Positions 52,913 through 61,843 of a DNA stretch of 64,000 nucleotides are shown one piece after another. This DNA comes from Nocardiopsis sp. CC223A (GTDB taxonomy: Bacteria > Actinomycetota > Actinomycetes > Streptosporangiales > Streptosporangiaceae). Position 1 is the first letter of the stretch. Every line of letters starts with the position of its first letter. The notes under the pieces are model-generated. The model was not told where the DNA came from. It did no database searches and worked only from the letters and a program-made list of their open reading frames with translations. The position numbers and the translations under genes were made by a program. The stretch lies in NCBI RefSeq assembly GCF_030766825.1, contig NZ_JASFDV010000007.1, positions 1 through 64,000 on the forward strand, in the 5' to 3' direction.

Positions 52913-54238
52913 ATGACCGTGACCGCAGGCCCCGAGGGCCCGCCGACCCCGCCGACGGCCCGGACCCTCACGGGCGTCGAGTCGCACAGCGCCCCGGCCG
53001 CCGGCCGGGACCGCTTCCTCGACGTCCTCCGCCTGCTGGTCATGGTGCTGGTCGTGGCCCAGCACTGGTGGCTCCCCGTCCTGGCGCAGAACCAGGGCAT
53101 GCTCGACGCCGGGAGCGTGCTGACCACCGAGGGCGGCTTCGCCCTCACCTGGGTCTCCCAGGTCATGCCGCTGATCTTCTTCGTCGGCGGCGCCGCGAAC
53201 CTCATCAGCTGGCGGGCCGCCTCGGGCCGGGGCGTCCCCGCCGCCACCTGGTACGCCAAGCGGTTGCGCCGACTCGCCTGGCCGGTGGTGCCCCTGGCGG
53301 TGCTGTGGATCGTGGTCTCCCACGTGCTGGTGCTGGGCGGTGCCCCCGCGCAGCCGGTGCTCGTGGGCGCGGGGGCCGCGGGCATGGTGCTGTGGTTCCT
53401 GGCGGTGTACGTGCTGGTGGTGGTCTGCACCCCGGTCCTGGTCCGGGCCCAGGAGCGCTTCGGCTGGTGGACCCTGGCGGGACTGGCCGCCGGTTCGGTG
53501 ACCGTGGACGTGATCCGGTTCGGCACCGGTGCCGAGTGGCCGGGCTACCTCAACGTCGCGTTCGTCTGGTTGGCCGTCCACCAGTTGGGCTTCCTCTACG
53601 TGACCGGCCGCGTCCGCCGGATCCACGCCGCGCTGCTGGCCGGCGCGGGCGCGCTGACCGCGCTCACCCTGGTGACGTTCGGCCCGTACTCGCTGAACAT
53701 GACGGGTGTGTTCGCCGCCGAGACCTCCAACGTGTCCCCGCCGACGCTGGTGCTGGAGGCCCTGGGCGCGCTCCAGATCGGCGTGGCGCTGCTGGCCCGC
53801 GAGGCGATCGGCGCCTGGGCCGACAAACCCGGCCCCGCGCGCCTGCTGGACCGGATCTGCCCGCAGCTGATGACGGTCTACCTGTGGCACATGCTGCCGA
53901 TGAGCGTGGTCGCCGGGGTCGTGGTGTTCGGCCTGGGGATCGACACCCCGGAGCCGATGACCTGGCTGTGGATCGTGTGGGGCGTCCTGGGCCTGGTGGT
54001 CGTGGTACCGCTGGTCCTGCCGCTGGCCCACTGGGCGGTGCGGTTCGAGAACCCGCCCAAGACGCTGTCCGGCTCGCCCGGTCTGATCCAGGTGCTGGCG
54101 GCCGCGGCCCTGACCGGCGGCGGCCTGCTCACCCTGACGGTGACCGGCCTGGGGTTGGGCCTGGGCCCGCTGCTCGGACTGCTGATGGTCGTCGCCGGTG
54201 TCGTTCTCACCCGGTCACCGGAGCGTCGCCCGGCGTAG
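52913..54238 (+). CDS. Membrane acyltransferase (acyltransferase-3 type)
   Basis: The 441-residue protein has a short soluble N-terminus, then about ten membrane helices. Residues 33-55 read RDRFLDVLRLLVMVLVVAQH, the R/D...H entry of acyltransferase-3 (OafA/YrhL-like) proteins that acylate envelope sugars or lipids. MPLIFFVGGAANLISWRA and MTVYLWHMLPMSVVAG match later family helices. The substrate cannot be told. ATG 52913 is set by AAGGAG eight bases upstream. The 287-bp gap before it holds the nadE terminators and its own promoter region. Confidence 0.85.
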   Translation: MTVTAGPEGPPTPPTARTLTGVESHSAPAAGRDRFLDVLRLLVMVLVVAQHWWLPVLAQNQGMLDAGSVLTTEGGFALTWVSQVMPLIFFVGGAANLISWRAASGRGVPAATWYAKRLRRLAWPVVPLAVLWIVVSHVLVLGGAPAQPVLVGAGAAGMVLWFLAVYVLVVVCTPVLVRAQERFGWWTLAGLAAGSVTVDVIRFGTGAEWPGYLNVAFVWLAVHQLGFLYVTGRVRRIHAALLAGAGALTALTLVTFGPYSLNMTGVFAAETSNVSPPTLVLEALGALQIGVALLAREAIGAWADKPGPARLLDRICPQLMTVYLWHMLPMSVVAGVVVFGLGIDTPEPMTWLWIVWGVLGLVVVVPLVLPLAHWAVRFENPPKTLSGSPGLIQVLAAAALTGGGLLTLTVTGLGLGLGPLLGLLMVVAGVVLTRSPERRPA

Positions 54239-54335
54239 CCGCAGGGTGAGAAGCGGGTGTGAAAACGACAGATTCCGTTCAGAATCCGTCCACGGACCCG
54301 GGGGTGTCCCGTCGCCTCGGGGTAAACAGAGCCGC

Positions 54336-55172
54336 ATGGATCCGACACGCATCGCCTTCGAACGACGGGGGACCGGCCGCCCGCTGGTCCTCCTCCACGG
54401 CCTGGGCGACCGCCGCCAGAGCTGGAGCGCGGTCCTGCCCCGCCTGGTGGGGGACTACCGCGTCTTCTGCATTGACCTGCCGGGGTTCGGGCGCACCCCG
54501 GCGCCGCCTGCGGACGAGCCCTACGACGTCATCTCGATGACCGACGCGGTGGAGGCGTTCTGCCGGTTCCACGGACTGGAGCGCCCCCACATCGCGGGAA
54601 ACTCGCTGGGCGGGTCCATCTCGCTCGAACTCGGTGTCCGGGGGGTCGCCGGCTCGGTGACGGTGTTCTCGCCCGCCGGGTTCTCCGATCTCCTGGGCCG
54701 CTGGGGGCTGCGCACGGTGGGCGCCTTCGCCCATCTGGCCACCCGCGTGCCCATGCCGGTCAAGGAGAGGCTGGCGAGCACGCGCCCGGCCCGCGCCCTG
54801 GCCCGGACCGTCCTGCGCGGCGACCCGTCCACCCCGCAGGCCAAGGCCACGCACTTCAGCGTCCGCGGGCTCCAGGAGGGTTCGCCGTTCATCCGGATGA
54901 TCCCGCGCATCGCCGAGTACGACTTCGTGTCCCGGCCGATCGACTGCCCCGTCACCATCGCCTGGGGCGACCGCGACCGCACCCTGTTGCCGTCCAGCGC
55001 CGAGCACGCACACCTCCGGGTGCCCACCGCGCGCATGGTCTCCCTGGTCGGCAGCGGCCACATCCCGATGGCGGACGACCCGGTGTCGGTGGCCGAGCAC
55101 ATCAGGTGGACCTGCCGTTCGGCGGATCTGGGGCATCTGCGGAACGCCCACCTCGCCGCCGGTGCCGGGTAG
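54336..55172 (+). CDS. Alpha/beta hydrolase
   Basis: The 278-residue product is a classical alpha/beta hydrolase: LVLLHGLGDRRQSW (oxyanion-hole HG), the nucleophile elbow GNSLGG with Ser near 89, the acidic residue in WGDRDRTLLP, and the catalytic His in VGSGHIPMADDP. A cap region lies at about 125-190. Esterase, lipase or haloperoxidase-like activity is possible; the substrate is unknown. There is no signal peptide. ATG 54336 has no clear ribosome site, so an alternative start cannot be ruled out. Confidence 0.9.
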   Translation: MDPTRIAFERRGTGRPLVLLHGLGDRRQSWSAVLPRLVGDYRVFCIDLPGFGRTPAPPADEPYDVISMTDAVEAFCRFHGLERPHIAGNSLGGSISLELGVRGVAGSVTVFSPAGFSDLLGRWGLRTVGAFAHLATRVPMPVKERLASTRPARALARTVLRGDPSTPQAKATHFSVRGLQEGSPFIRMIPRIAEYDFVSRPIDCPVTIAWGDRDRTLLPSSAEHAHLRVPTARMVSLVGSGHIPMADDPVSVAEHIRWTCRSADLGHLRNAHLAAGAG

Positions 55173-55300
55173 GGGCCACTGGTCAGGGGCCGTTAAGGAG
55201 GGGGACGGGGTGACCTCCGCCCGGTGGTTGTGTCAACGTTGTCCTGAGTCCATGTCGGTCGCCCGCCCCTGGGTGCGGGCGTTGGAAGAGGCGAGGGAAT

Positions 55301-57481
55301 GTGACTGTGATGCAGCGGCCCCCGGGCGACCCCGTTCGGTTGAGGCAGGAGGAGGCGCGCCTGCGCGGGTTCGCCGCCGTCTCGGCGGTGGCGGACGGAT
55401 TCGGCGCCCTGGACGCGCGGGGCCGGGTGGAGCCGGACCGGCCGGTGGAGACCTGGATCAGCGCGCGCATGACGCACGTGTTCTCCCTGGCCCACCTGCG
55501 CGGCGACGCGGCCGCCGCCGAGTCGGCCGACCACGGGGTCCGGGCGCTGGCGCGGGGTCCGCTGCGCGACCGTGAACAGGGCGGATGGTTCGACGTGGTG
55601 CCCCGGGAGCGCTCCCATGGGCGTAAGTCCGCCTACCCGCACACCTTCGTCGCGCTGGCCGCGGCCTCGGCGACCGTCGCGGGCCGCCCCGGTGCGCGGG
55701 AGCTGCTGGACGAGGCACTGGCCGTGATCGAGGAGCGGTTCTGGGACGAGTCCGCGGGGGCCCTGCTGGAGAGCTGGGACGCGGACTGGACCGAGACCGA
55801 GGACTACCGCGGCGCCAACAGCAACATGCACGCGGTCGAGGCGTTCCTGGCCGCCGCCGACGCCACCGGCGACGCCGTGTGGACCCGCCGGGCACTGGCC
55901 ATCGCCGAGCGCCTCGTCCACGGGGTGGCGGCCGACCACGACTGGCGGCTGCCCGAGCACTTCACCGCCGACTGGAAGCCCCTGCCGGACTACAACCGGG
56001 ACCGGCCCGACCACCCGTTCCGGCCGTTCGGGAGCACCACCGGCCACCTGCTGGAGTGGGCGCGCCTGCTGGTGCACCTGGAGATCGCCCTGAACCGGGC
56101 GGGCGAGCCCGCCCCCGCGTGGCTGCGCACGGACGCGCGGGCCCTGTTCTCCCACGCGGTCGAACGCGGCTGGAACGTTGACGGCGCCGAGGGTTTCGTC
56201 TACACCCTGGACTGGGACGACCGGCCGGTGGTGCGCGAGCGCATGCACTGGGTGGCGGCCGAGGCGACCATGGCGGCGTGGGCGCTGGCCCTGCACACCA
56301 AGGACCCGGTCCTACTGGAGTACTACGAGCAGTGGTGGGACTACGCCCAGCGGTACCACCTGGACTTCGAGCACGGCAGCTGGCACCACGAGCTGGACCC
56401 GCAGAACCGGCCCGCGGCCACGGTGTGGGCCGGCAAACCGGACGTGTACCACGCCTACCAGGCGACCCTGCTGCCGCAGCTGCCGCTGTCGGTGTCCCTG
56501 GCGGCGGCGGTGCGCGAGCACGCGGCACCGCACCTGGTGGTGGTCGGCGAGAACGTCATGGACCTGCTGCCGGTGCCGGGCGAGCCGGGGCTGCTGCGGG
56601 CCGCCCCGGGCGGGGGCCCGGCCAACACGGCCGTCGCCGCGCGCCGGCTGGGGGTGCCGACCCGGTTCCTGTCCCGGATCGGCTCCGACGGGTTCGGACG
56701 GACGATCCGGCACCGGCTGGCGGTGGAGGGCCTGGACCCGGACGGGCTGCTGGCCGCCGAGGAGCCGTCGGCGCTGGCGCTGGCCCGGCTGGGCGTGGAC
56801 GGGTCCGCGGTGTACGACTTCCGGATGGACGACGCCGCCGACTGGCGGTGGCGCTCCGGCGAGCTGCCCGGGGAACTCGAACCCGGGGTGCGCGCCCTGC
56901 ACACCGCCTCCCTGGCGCTGTTCCGGGAACCGGGTGCGGGGGCGGTCGAGGCGTTGCTGCGGCGCGAGCACGGGCGGGACCGGGTGACGATCAGCATCGA
57001 CCCCAACATCCGGCCGGGTGTGATCGGCGACCCGGACACCGCCCGGGCGCTGGCGCTGCGGGACGTGGCACAGGCCCACCTGGTCAAGGCGAGCGATGAG
57101 GACCTGGCGTTCCTCTACCCGGACCAGGACGTGGAGAAGGCGGCCGCCGCGCTGGCGGCGCTGGGCCCCTCGCTGGTCGTGGTCACCCGCGGCGCGCAGG
57201 GCGCCTTCGCCCTCGCCCACGGGGTGCGGGCCGAGGTGGCCGCGCCCCGGGTCGAGGTGGTGGACACGGTCGGTGCGGGCGACACGTTCATGGGCGCCCT
57301 GCTGGCCTGGCTGGACGGACGGGACCGGCTGGGCGAGGGCCCGCGCGCCCGGCTGGCCGGGCTGACCGAACAGGAGCTGGCGGAGATGCTGTCCTTCGCC
57401 GCCCGGGCCGCGGCCGTCACCGTCACCCGCGAGGGGGCGGACCCGCCCACCGCCGCGGACCTGGGCAACGGGGGGTCATAG
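55301..57481 (+). CDS. AGE-family sugar isomerase fused to PfkB-type sugar kinase
   Basis: This 726-residue protein joins two enzymes. Residues 1-405 are an (alpha/alpha)6 AGE-family isomerase/epimerase: VETWISARMTHVFSLAHLRG, GRKSAYPHTFVALAAAS, TEDYRGANSNMHAVEAFLAA, FRPFGSTTGHLLEWARLLVH and RMHWVAAEATMAAW. These fit the mannose/sulfoquinovose isomerase branch. Residues about 412-720 are a PfkB kinase: LVVVGENVMDLLP, APGGGPANTAVAARRLG, ISIDPNIRPGV and VDTVGAGDTFMGALLAW, with the catalytic Asp in GAGD. The first domain would turn an aldose (for example mannose) into a ketose; the second would phosphorylate it. GTG 55301 follows GAGGCGAGGGA; GTG 55307 or ATG 55310 is possible. It overlaps the convergent next gene by 6 bp. 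Confidence 0.9.
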   Translation: MTVMQRPPGDPVRLRQEEARLRGFAAVSAVADGFGALDARGRVEPDRPVETWISARMTHVFSLAHLRGDAAAAESADHGVRALARGPLRDREQGGWFDVVPRERSHGRKSAYPHTFVALAAASATVAGRPGARELLDEALAVIEERFWDESAGALLESWDADWTETEDYRGANSNMHAVEAFLAAADATGDAVWTRRALAIAERLVHGVAADHDWRLPEHFTADWKPLPDYNRDRPDHPFRPFGSTTGHLLEWARLLVHLEIALNRAGEPAPAWLRTDARALFSHAVERGWNVDGAEGFVYTLDWDDRPVVRERMHWVAAEATMAAWALALHTKDPVLLEYYEQWWDYAQRYHLDFEHGSWHHELDPQNRPAATVWAGKPDVYHAYQATLLPQLPLSVSLAAAVREHAAPHLVVVGENVMDLLPVPGEPGLLRAAPGGGPANTAVAARRLGVPTRFLSRIGSDGFGRTIRHRLAVEGLDPDGLLAAEEPSALALARLGVDGSAVYDFRMDDAADWRWRSGELPGELEPGVRALHTASLALFREPGAGAVEALLRREHGRDRVTISIDPNIRPGVIGDPDTARALALRDVAQAHLVKASDEDLAFLYPDQDVEKAAAALAALGPSLVVVTRGAQGAFALAHGVRAEVAAPRVEVVDTVGAGDTFMGALLAWLDGRDRLGEGPRARLAGLTEQELAEMLSFAARAAAVTVTREGADPPTAADLGNGGS

Positions 57482-58612
57482 CCCCTCCAGGGTGTGGTCG
57501 ATGAGGTGGTCCACGACGTCGGTGAAGCGTCCCCGGCGGTCGTGGGCCGCCCGCTGCCGGGCCGCCCCCGAACCGCGGCGGCGCAGCCGGTCCAGCAGGT
57601 CGGACGCCAGGTCGGCGTCGCCGTTGTCGAGCAGCCCCGGCAGGGCCGCCGCCAGCAGCCGGTCCATGGCGACCGCAGCGGGCAGGGCCTCCCCGGTGAG
57701 CGGATCGGGGACGGAGCCCTCCAGCCCGTCGCGGGCCGCCCGCCACATGGCGGCCCGCAGGGGCGGGTCGGGGACCTCGGGGACGGGTGCGCCCCGGCGC
57801 ACGTCGGCCAGCACCCGGGTGACCAGGCCCCGGGTGAGCGCGGCGAACAGCAGTGCCTCCTCGGCGGTGGCGGCCACGTCGCCCACCCGGATCTCCAGGG
57901 TGGGCAGGTGGTCGGAGAGCCGGACGTCCCAATAGACCATGTGCCGGTCCAGGATCGCCCCGGTGTCGGCCAGGGCGCGCACCGCCCGCTCGTGGTCGGC
58001 CAGGGAGCGCAGGTGCGGCGGCGGCCCCGCCGAGGGCAGCCGGTTCCAGGCGATGGTGCGCCAGCTGGCGTGCCCGGTGTCGCGGCCGTTCTGGAAGGGG
58101 GAGTTCGCCGACATCGCGATCAGGAACGGCAGCCAGCGGCGCAGGTGCCCGGCGGCGAGCACCGCGTTCTCCCGGTCGGGGACCCCCACGTGCACGTGGC
58201 ACCCGCACACGACGTGCGACTCGCGCAGCGCCCCGAAGTGGGCGGCGATGTCGGCGTAGCGGGCGCCGTCGCTGATGTCGGCACCGGCGGGGTCGCCCAG
58301 GACGGCGGTCCCCGAGGCGACCACGGCCAGCCCGGTGACGTCGGCGGCCCGGGCCAGCTCGCGGCGGGCCGCGCGCAGGAACCGGCGGGCGTCCGCGGCG
58401 TCGTCGCACACGGGGCTGTTGGCCTCCACCTGCACCCGGCTGAACTCGCCGCACAGGCGGTCGGCCATGCGGGTGCGGGCCAGTAGTTCGGGTGCGCGGG
58501 ACAGGATGCGGCGGGTGCGCGGATCGACGACGAAGAACTCCTCTTCGACGCCGAACGTGGGTGGGGCGACCCGGGGGCGCGGGTCGTGTGCGACCAGGGA
58601 GTGGTTCCGCAT
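57476..58612 (-). CDS. Carboxylate-amine ligase, YbdK / GCS2 type
   Basis: The 378-residue protein belongs to the glutamate-cysteine ligase type 2 family: PTFGVEEEFFVVDP at the start, EFSRVQVEANSPVC, VCGCHVHVGVPDRENAV, ANSPFQNGRDTGHASWRTIA, and LEIRVGDVAATAEEALLFAA. YbdK-like members form gamma-glutamyl amide bonds weakly; in actinobacteria related enzymes make gamma-glutamylcysteine for ergothioneine, but no egt genes are near. ATG 58612 follows GGCAGGAGGGAA. It converges on the isomerase-kinase gene with a 6-bp overlap, which would make antisense pairing of the two mRNAs possible. Confidence 0.9.
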   Translation of the reverse strand: MRNHSLVAHDPRPRVAPPTFGVEEEFFVVDPRTRRILSRAPELLARTRMADRLCGEFSRVQVEANSPVCDDAADARRFLRAARRELARAADVTGLAVVASGTAVLGDPAGADISDGARYADIAAHFGALRESHVVCGCHVHVGVPDRENAVLAAGHLRRWLPFLIAMSANSPFQNGRDTGHASWRTIAWNRLPSAGPPPHLRSLADHERAVRALADTGAILDRHMVYWDVRLSDHLPTLEIRVGDVAATAEEALLFAALTRGLVTRVLADVRRGAPVPEVPDPPLRAAMWRAARDGLEGSVPDPLTGEALPAAVAMDRLLAAALPGLLDNGDADLASDLLDRLRRRGSGAARQRAAHDRRGRFTDVVDHLIDHTLEGL

Positions 58613-59010
58613 CGAGGTCGTTCCCTCCTGCCGTCGGGTGCGTCCCCGCACTGATATCCCGGGCGGGACGGGCCGCGACAGTGTCCAGGAGAGGACAAAA
58701 AACTATCCCGCGGCACTGGTGTCCTTTTTGTCGGAATCGCGGGATCGCGTTCCCACCGCGTTACGGCTTGATAACCACGGTGTGCGGCCGGGCGGCCCCG
58801 GAAGGCGGGCCGGGAGGTGATCAGCATCACCTTTTGCGGGCGCGGAATCCCAGGTGGAACAGGGGAGAACGGGCGTCTCCGGGGTCCCGCCGGGGTGCCC
58901 GGGCCCGCCGCGTGCCCACGCGCGTGCGACTCCGTGCGGGTATCGGTGAAACGACCAGTGTGACCCCGGACACCTGCCGCGACGGGGGGCCGCTGTGCGA
59001 ATCTGGGCAC

Positions 59011-61743
59011 GTGATCGGCGGTAACACCGACCCCGGGGCGATCCGTCTGCGGGGACGTGACACGGAGCTGCGGGTCCTCGCCAACGTACTGGACGACGCG
59101 AGGGCCCGGCGCGGTGCGTCCCTGCTCCTCACCGGCGGCCCGGGCCGCGGCAAGAGCACCCTGTTGGCCCACCTGCGCGCCGACGCCGGTGATTTCACCG
59201 TGCTCCACTGCGGGGGTGTCACCGACGAGGCCGACCTCCCCCTGGCCGGGCTCGAACGCCTGCTGCGCCCGCTGTCCCCGCACCCGGCCCCGCTGGGCGA
59301 GGCCCTGGCCCAGGGCCGGGTCGGCGACCGGCTGGCCCTGTCGACCGCCCTGCTGGACCGGCTCACCGGCGGCGGCCCCCTGCTGGTGTGCGTCGACGAC
59401 GCGGAACGGCTGGACAGCCCCTCCCTGGACGCCCTCGCCTTCGCGGCCCGCCGGCTGTCCGGCACCGCGACGGCGATCGTGTTCGCGGCACGCGACGGCC
59501 GGGTCAAGCCCGGATCCACCCACGACCTGGTGCCGGGCGTGCCCGAGCAGCACCTGGCCCCGTTGACCGAACGGGCACTCCACGACATCCTGACCGACCG
59601 GTCCCCGGTCGGGCTGCCGGCCTCGGCGCGCACCGGCCTGGTGCGCGCGGCCCACGGCAACCCCGCCGTCCTCCTGGGCCACCTGGAGAACCGGACCACG
59701 GCCCCGGAGGACTCGTTCTCCGAGGAACCGCGGCTGCCCGCGCGGTTGCGCGCCGACCTGCTGTCCCCCTACCGCGGCCTGCCCGAGCGCACCCGGTCCC
59801 TGCTGCTGCTGGCGGCCCTGGACGGGGACGTTCCGCTCCACCTGCTGGCGCGGGCCGCCGGGGTGGACGGATCGGCGGCGGACGACCTGGAGCCCGCGGA
59901 GGAGGCCGGGGCGGTCCGGGTGGAGGACGACACCGTCGTCTTCGCCGACCCGCTGGTGGGACGTGCGTTCGCCCAGGACGCGCCGGCGTCCGCCCGGCGC
60001 GCCGCGCACCGGGCCCTGGCGGCCGTGTCCGACCCCGGGACCGAGCCGGTGCGGTTCGTCCGGCACACCGCGGCCGGAGCGGACGGCCCCGACGCCGCGC
60101 TCGCCGACGCGGTGGAGGCCGTCGCCCGGACGGCCAAGCGCGCCGCGGGACGTACGGCCGCGGCGCTCGCCCACGAGCGGGCCGCCCTGCTCACCCCCGA
60201 CCCCGACGTCCGCGCCTGCCGCCTGAACAGCGCGGCCTACGAGTCGTACATGGCGGGCCGCTCCGAGTACGCGACACTGCTCACCGCCAAAGCCAGGCCG
60301 CTGGCCGCCACCGACCGGCGGCGCGCCCTGATCGACCTCGTCGACGCCCAGATCGCCATGCGCTCCTCCAACGCGATCGACGTCGCGGAACGGCTCTACG
60401 CGGTGGGCCGCGACCTCATCCCGCACGACCGGCTCCTGGCCCTGCGCACCCTGGTCCGCTCGTCGGACTCGGCATCGCTGGCGGGCGACCCGGTCCGCCA
60501 CGCGCGTGCGGCCGAGCTGGCGCTGCCGCTGGTGCGACCGGAGGATCCCGACCGGGTGCACATGGCGGCCTCCTTCCTGGAGGGGTGCACCATCTCCTTC
60601 CGGGGCGACTACCCCGGCTCCACCCCCCTGCTGCGCGAGGCCGTCCGACTGTCGGAGGTCGTCGACCGGCCCTCGGAGCTGATCTGGGGCGGCGTGGCCG
60701 GGCTGCGCCTGTCGGACAGCCTGTTCGTGCGGCGCGCCAACACCCGGGCCGTGGAACTCTCCCGCCAGACGGGCGAGCGGGCCACCGTCCCCGCCGCACT
60801 GGGGTTCCTGGTCTTCTCCGAGTTCTGGAGCGGGCGCTTCCCGTCCGCCGCGGGGACCGCGCTCCACGGGTTGCGGGTGTCCCGGGAGAGCGGTCAGACC
60901 ATCTGGGCCACCCAGCACCTGGCGTCGCTGGCGATGATCGCGGCGATCCAGGGCGACATCGACACCTGCCGGATCCGGGCGCGCGCCGTCGCCTCCCAGG
61001 CCGGCGAGAACAGCCTCGGGCTGGCCGCGGCCCTGGCCTCGTGGGCGCTGGCGGTCCTGGAACTGTCACGCGGCAACGCCGCCGAGGCGTTCTTCCGGTT
61101 GCGTTCGCTCGTCCACGCCGGCCCCGGCCAGGGACACCCGACGATGCGGCTGCTCACCGCGCCGCACTTCATCGAGGCGGCCACCCGCATCGGTGAGGTG
61201 GACTGGGCGCGCACCTCCCTGGCCGGGTACCGGCGCTGGGCCGACTCGATCGGCTCGCCCGCGGCCCTGGCCCTGGCCGAACGCTGCGCCGGTCTGCTGG
61301 CCGCACAGGACGAGGCCGCCGACCACTTCGAGAGCGCCCTGGCCTTCCACCGGTCCTGTGGCGACGACGACGTCGAACACGCCCGCACCCAGCTGCTCTT
61401 CGGCGCCTACCTGCGCCGTGCCCGGCTGCCGGGACGGGCCAGGGAACACCTGCACAACGCGCAGGAGTCCTTCGAGCGCTTCGGCGCACGGCTGTGGGTC
61501 CGACAGACCCGCGCCGAGCTGCGCGCCCTCGGAACGGGGGAGCGCGGACCGGAATCCCCGTCCACCGGCGAGCTGACCGCGCAACAGCAGCAGATCGCCC
61601 GGCTGGTCGCGGAGGGCGCGACCAACCGCGAGGTGGCCGCGCACATGTTCATCAGCCCGCGCACGGTGGAGCACCATCTCCGCGGAATCTTCCGCAAGCT
61701 CGGCATCAGGTCCCGGGTGGACCTGGCCCGCCTCTTCAACTGA
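59011..61743 (+). CDS. Large LuxR-family regulator with N-terminal ATPase (LAL/MalT type)
   Basis: The 910-residue protein has an AAA/NACHT-like ATPase domain (residues about 15-330; Walker A LLLTGGPGRGKSTLLAH, Walker B PLLVCVDDAERLD). A long helical TPR-like sensor region follows (about 350-840). The C-terminal LuxR helix-turn-helix (about 850-908) reads LTAQQQQIARLVAEGATNRE then SPRTVEHHLRGIFRKLGIRS. LAL regulators couple nucleotide and ligand binding to activation, often of catabolic or secondary-metabolite operons. GTG 59011 is preferred because the ATPase begins soon after; GTG 58960 is an alternative, and neither has a good ribosome site. It ends 100 bp before the liv-type operon and may regulate it. 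Bases 58613-58959 upstream hold no gene. Confidence 0.88.
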   Translation: MIGGNTDPGAIRLRGRDTELRVLANVLDDARARRGASLLLTGGPGRGKSTLLAHLRADAGDFTVLHCGGVTDEADLPLAGLERLLRPLSPHPAPLGEALAQGRVGDRLALSTALLDRLTGGGPLLVCVDDAERLDSPSLDALAFAARRLSGTATAIVFAARDGRVKPGSTHDLVPGVPEQHLAPLTERALHDILTDRSPVGLPASARTGLVRAAHGNPAVLLGHLENRTTAPEDSFSEEPRLPARLRADLLSPYRGLPERTRSLLLLAALDGDVPLHLLARAAGVDGSAADDLEPAEEAGAVRVEDDTVVFADPLVGRAFAQDAPASARRAAHRALAAVSDPGTEPVRFVRHTAAGADGPDAALADAVEAVARTAKRAAGRTAAALAHERAALLTPDPDVRACRLNSAAYESYMAGRSEYATLLTAKARPLAATDRRRALIDLVDAQIAMRSSNAIDVAERLYAVGRDLIPHDRLLALRTLVRSSDSASLAGDPVRHARAAELALPLVRPEDPDRVHMAASFLEGCTISFRGDYPGSTPLLREAVRLSEVVDRPSELIWGGVAGLRLSDSLFVRRANTRAVELSRQTGERATVPAALGFLVFSEFWSGRFPSAAGTALHGLRVSRESGQTIWATQHLASLAMIAAIQGDIDTCRIRARAVASQAGENSLGLAAALASWALAVLELSRGNAAEAFFRLRSLVHAGPGQGHPTMRLLTAPHFIEAATRIGEVDWARTSLAGYRRWADSIGSPAALALAERCAGLLAAQDEAADHFESALAFHRSCGDDDVEHARTQLLFGAYLRRARLPGRAREHLHNAQESFERFGARLWVRQTRAELRALGTGERGPESPSTGELTAQQQQIARLVAEGATNREVAAHMFISPRTVEHHLRGIFRKLGIRSRVDLARLFN

Positions 61744-61783
61744 CGTTCCGGGGTACGGACGGTGAGTCCGTGCCCGCCTGACC

Positions 61784-61801
61784 ATACCAACCGGTCGGTA
61801 T
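61784..61801. promoter_or_regulatory. TetR-type operator upstream of the liv-like operon
   Basis: ATACCAACCGGTCGGTAT is an 18-base dyad with a single mismatched pair, centred on ACCGGT. This is the look of operators of TetR-family repressors of catabolic genes in actinobacteria. It lies 43 bases before the first ABC-transporter start, where it would cover the promoter. No TetR gene is within the window; one may follow downstream. Confidence 0.6.
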
Positions 61802-61843
61802 AGACCGGGTCCGCGACACGAAAGGCGGGGTGGAACGCATCCC

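Noticed and set aside
55211-55575. Small frame with AAGGAGG and GTG at 55211 before the isomerase-kinase gene
   Set aside because: Although the ribosome site is good, the translation turns into Arg/Gly-rich shadow text inside the isomerase gene and matches nothing.
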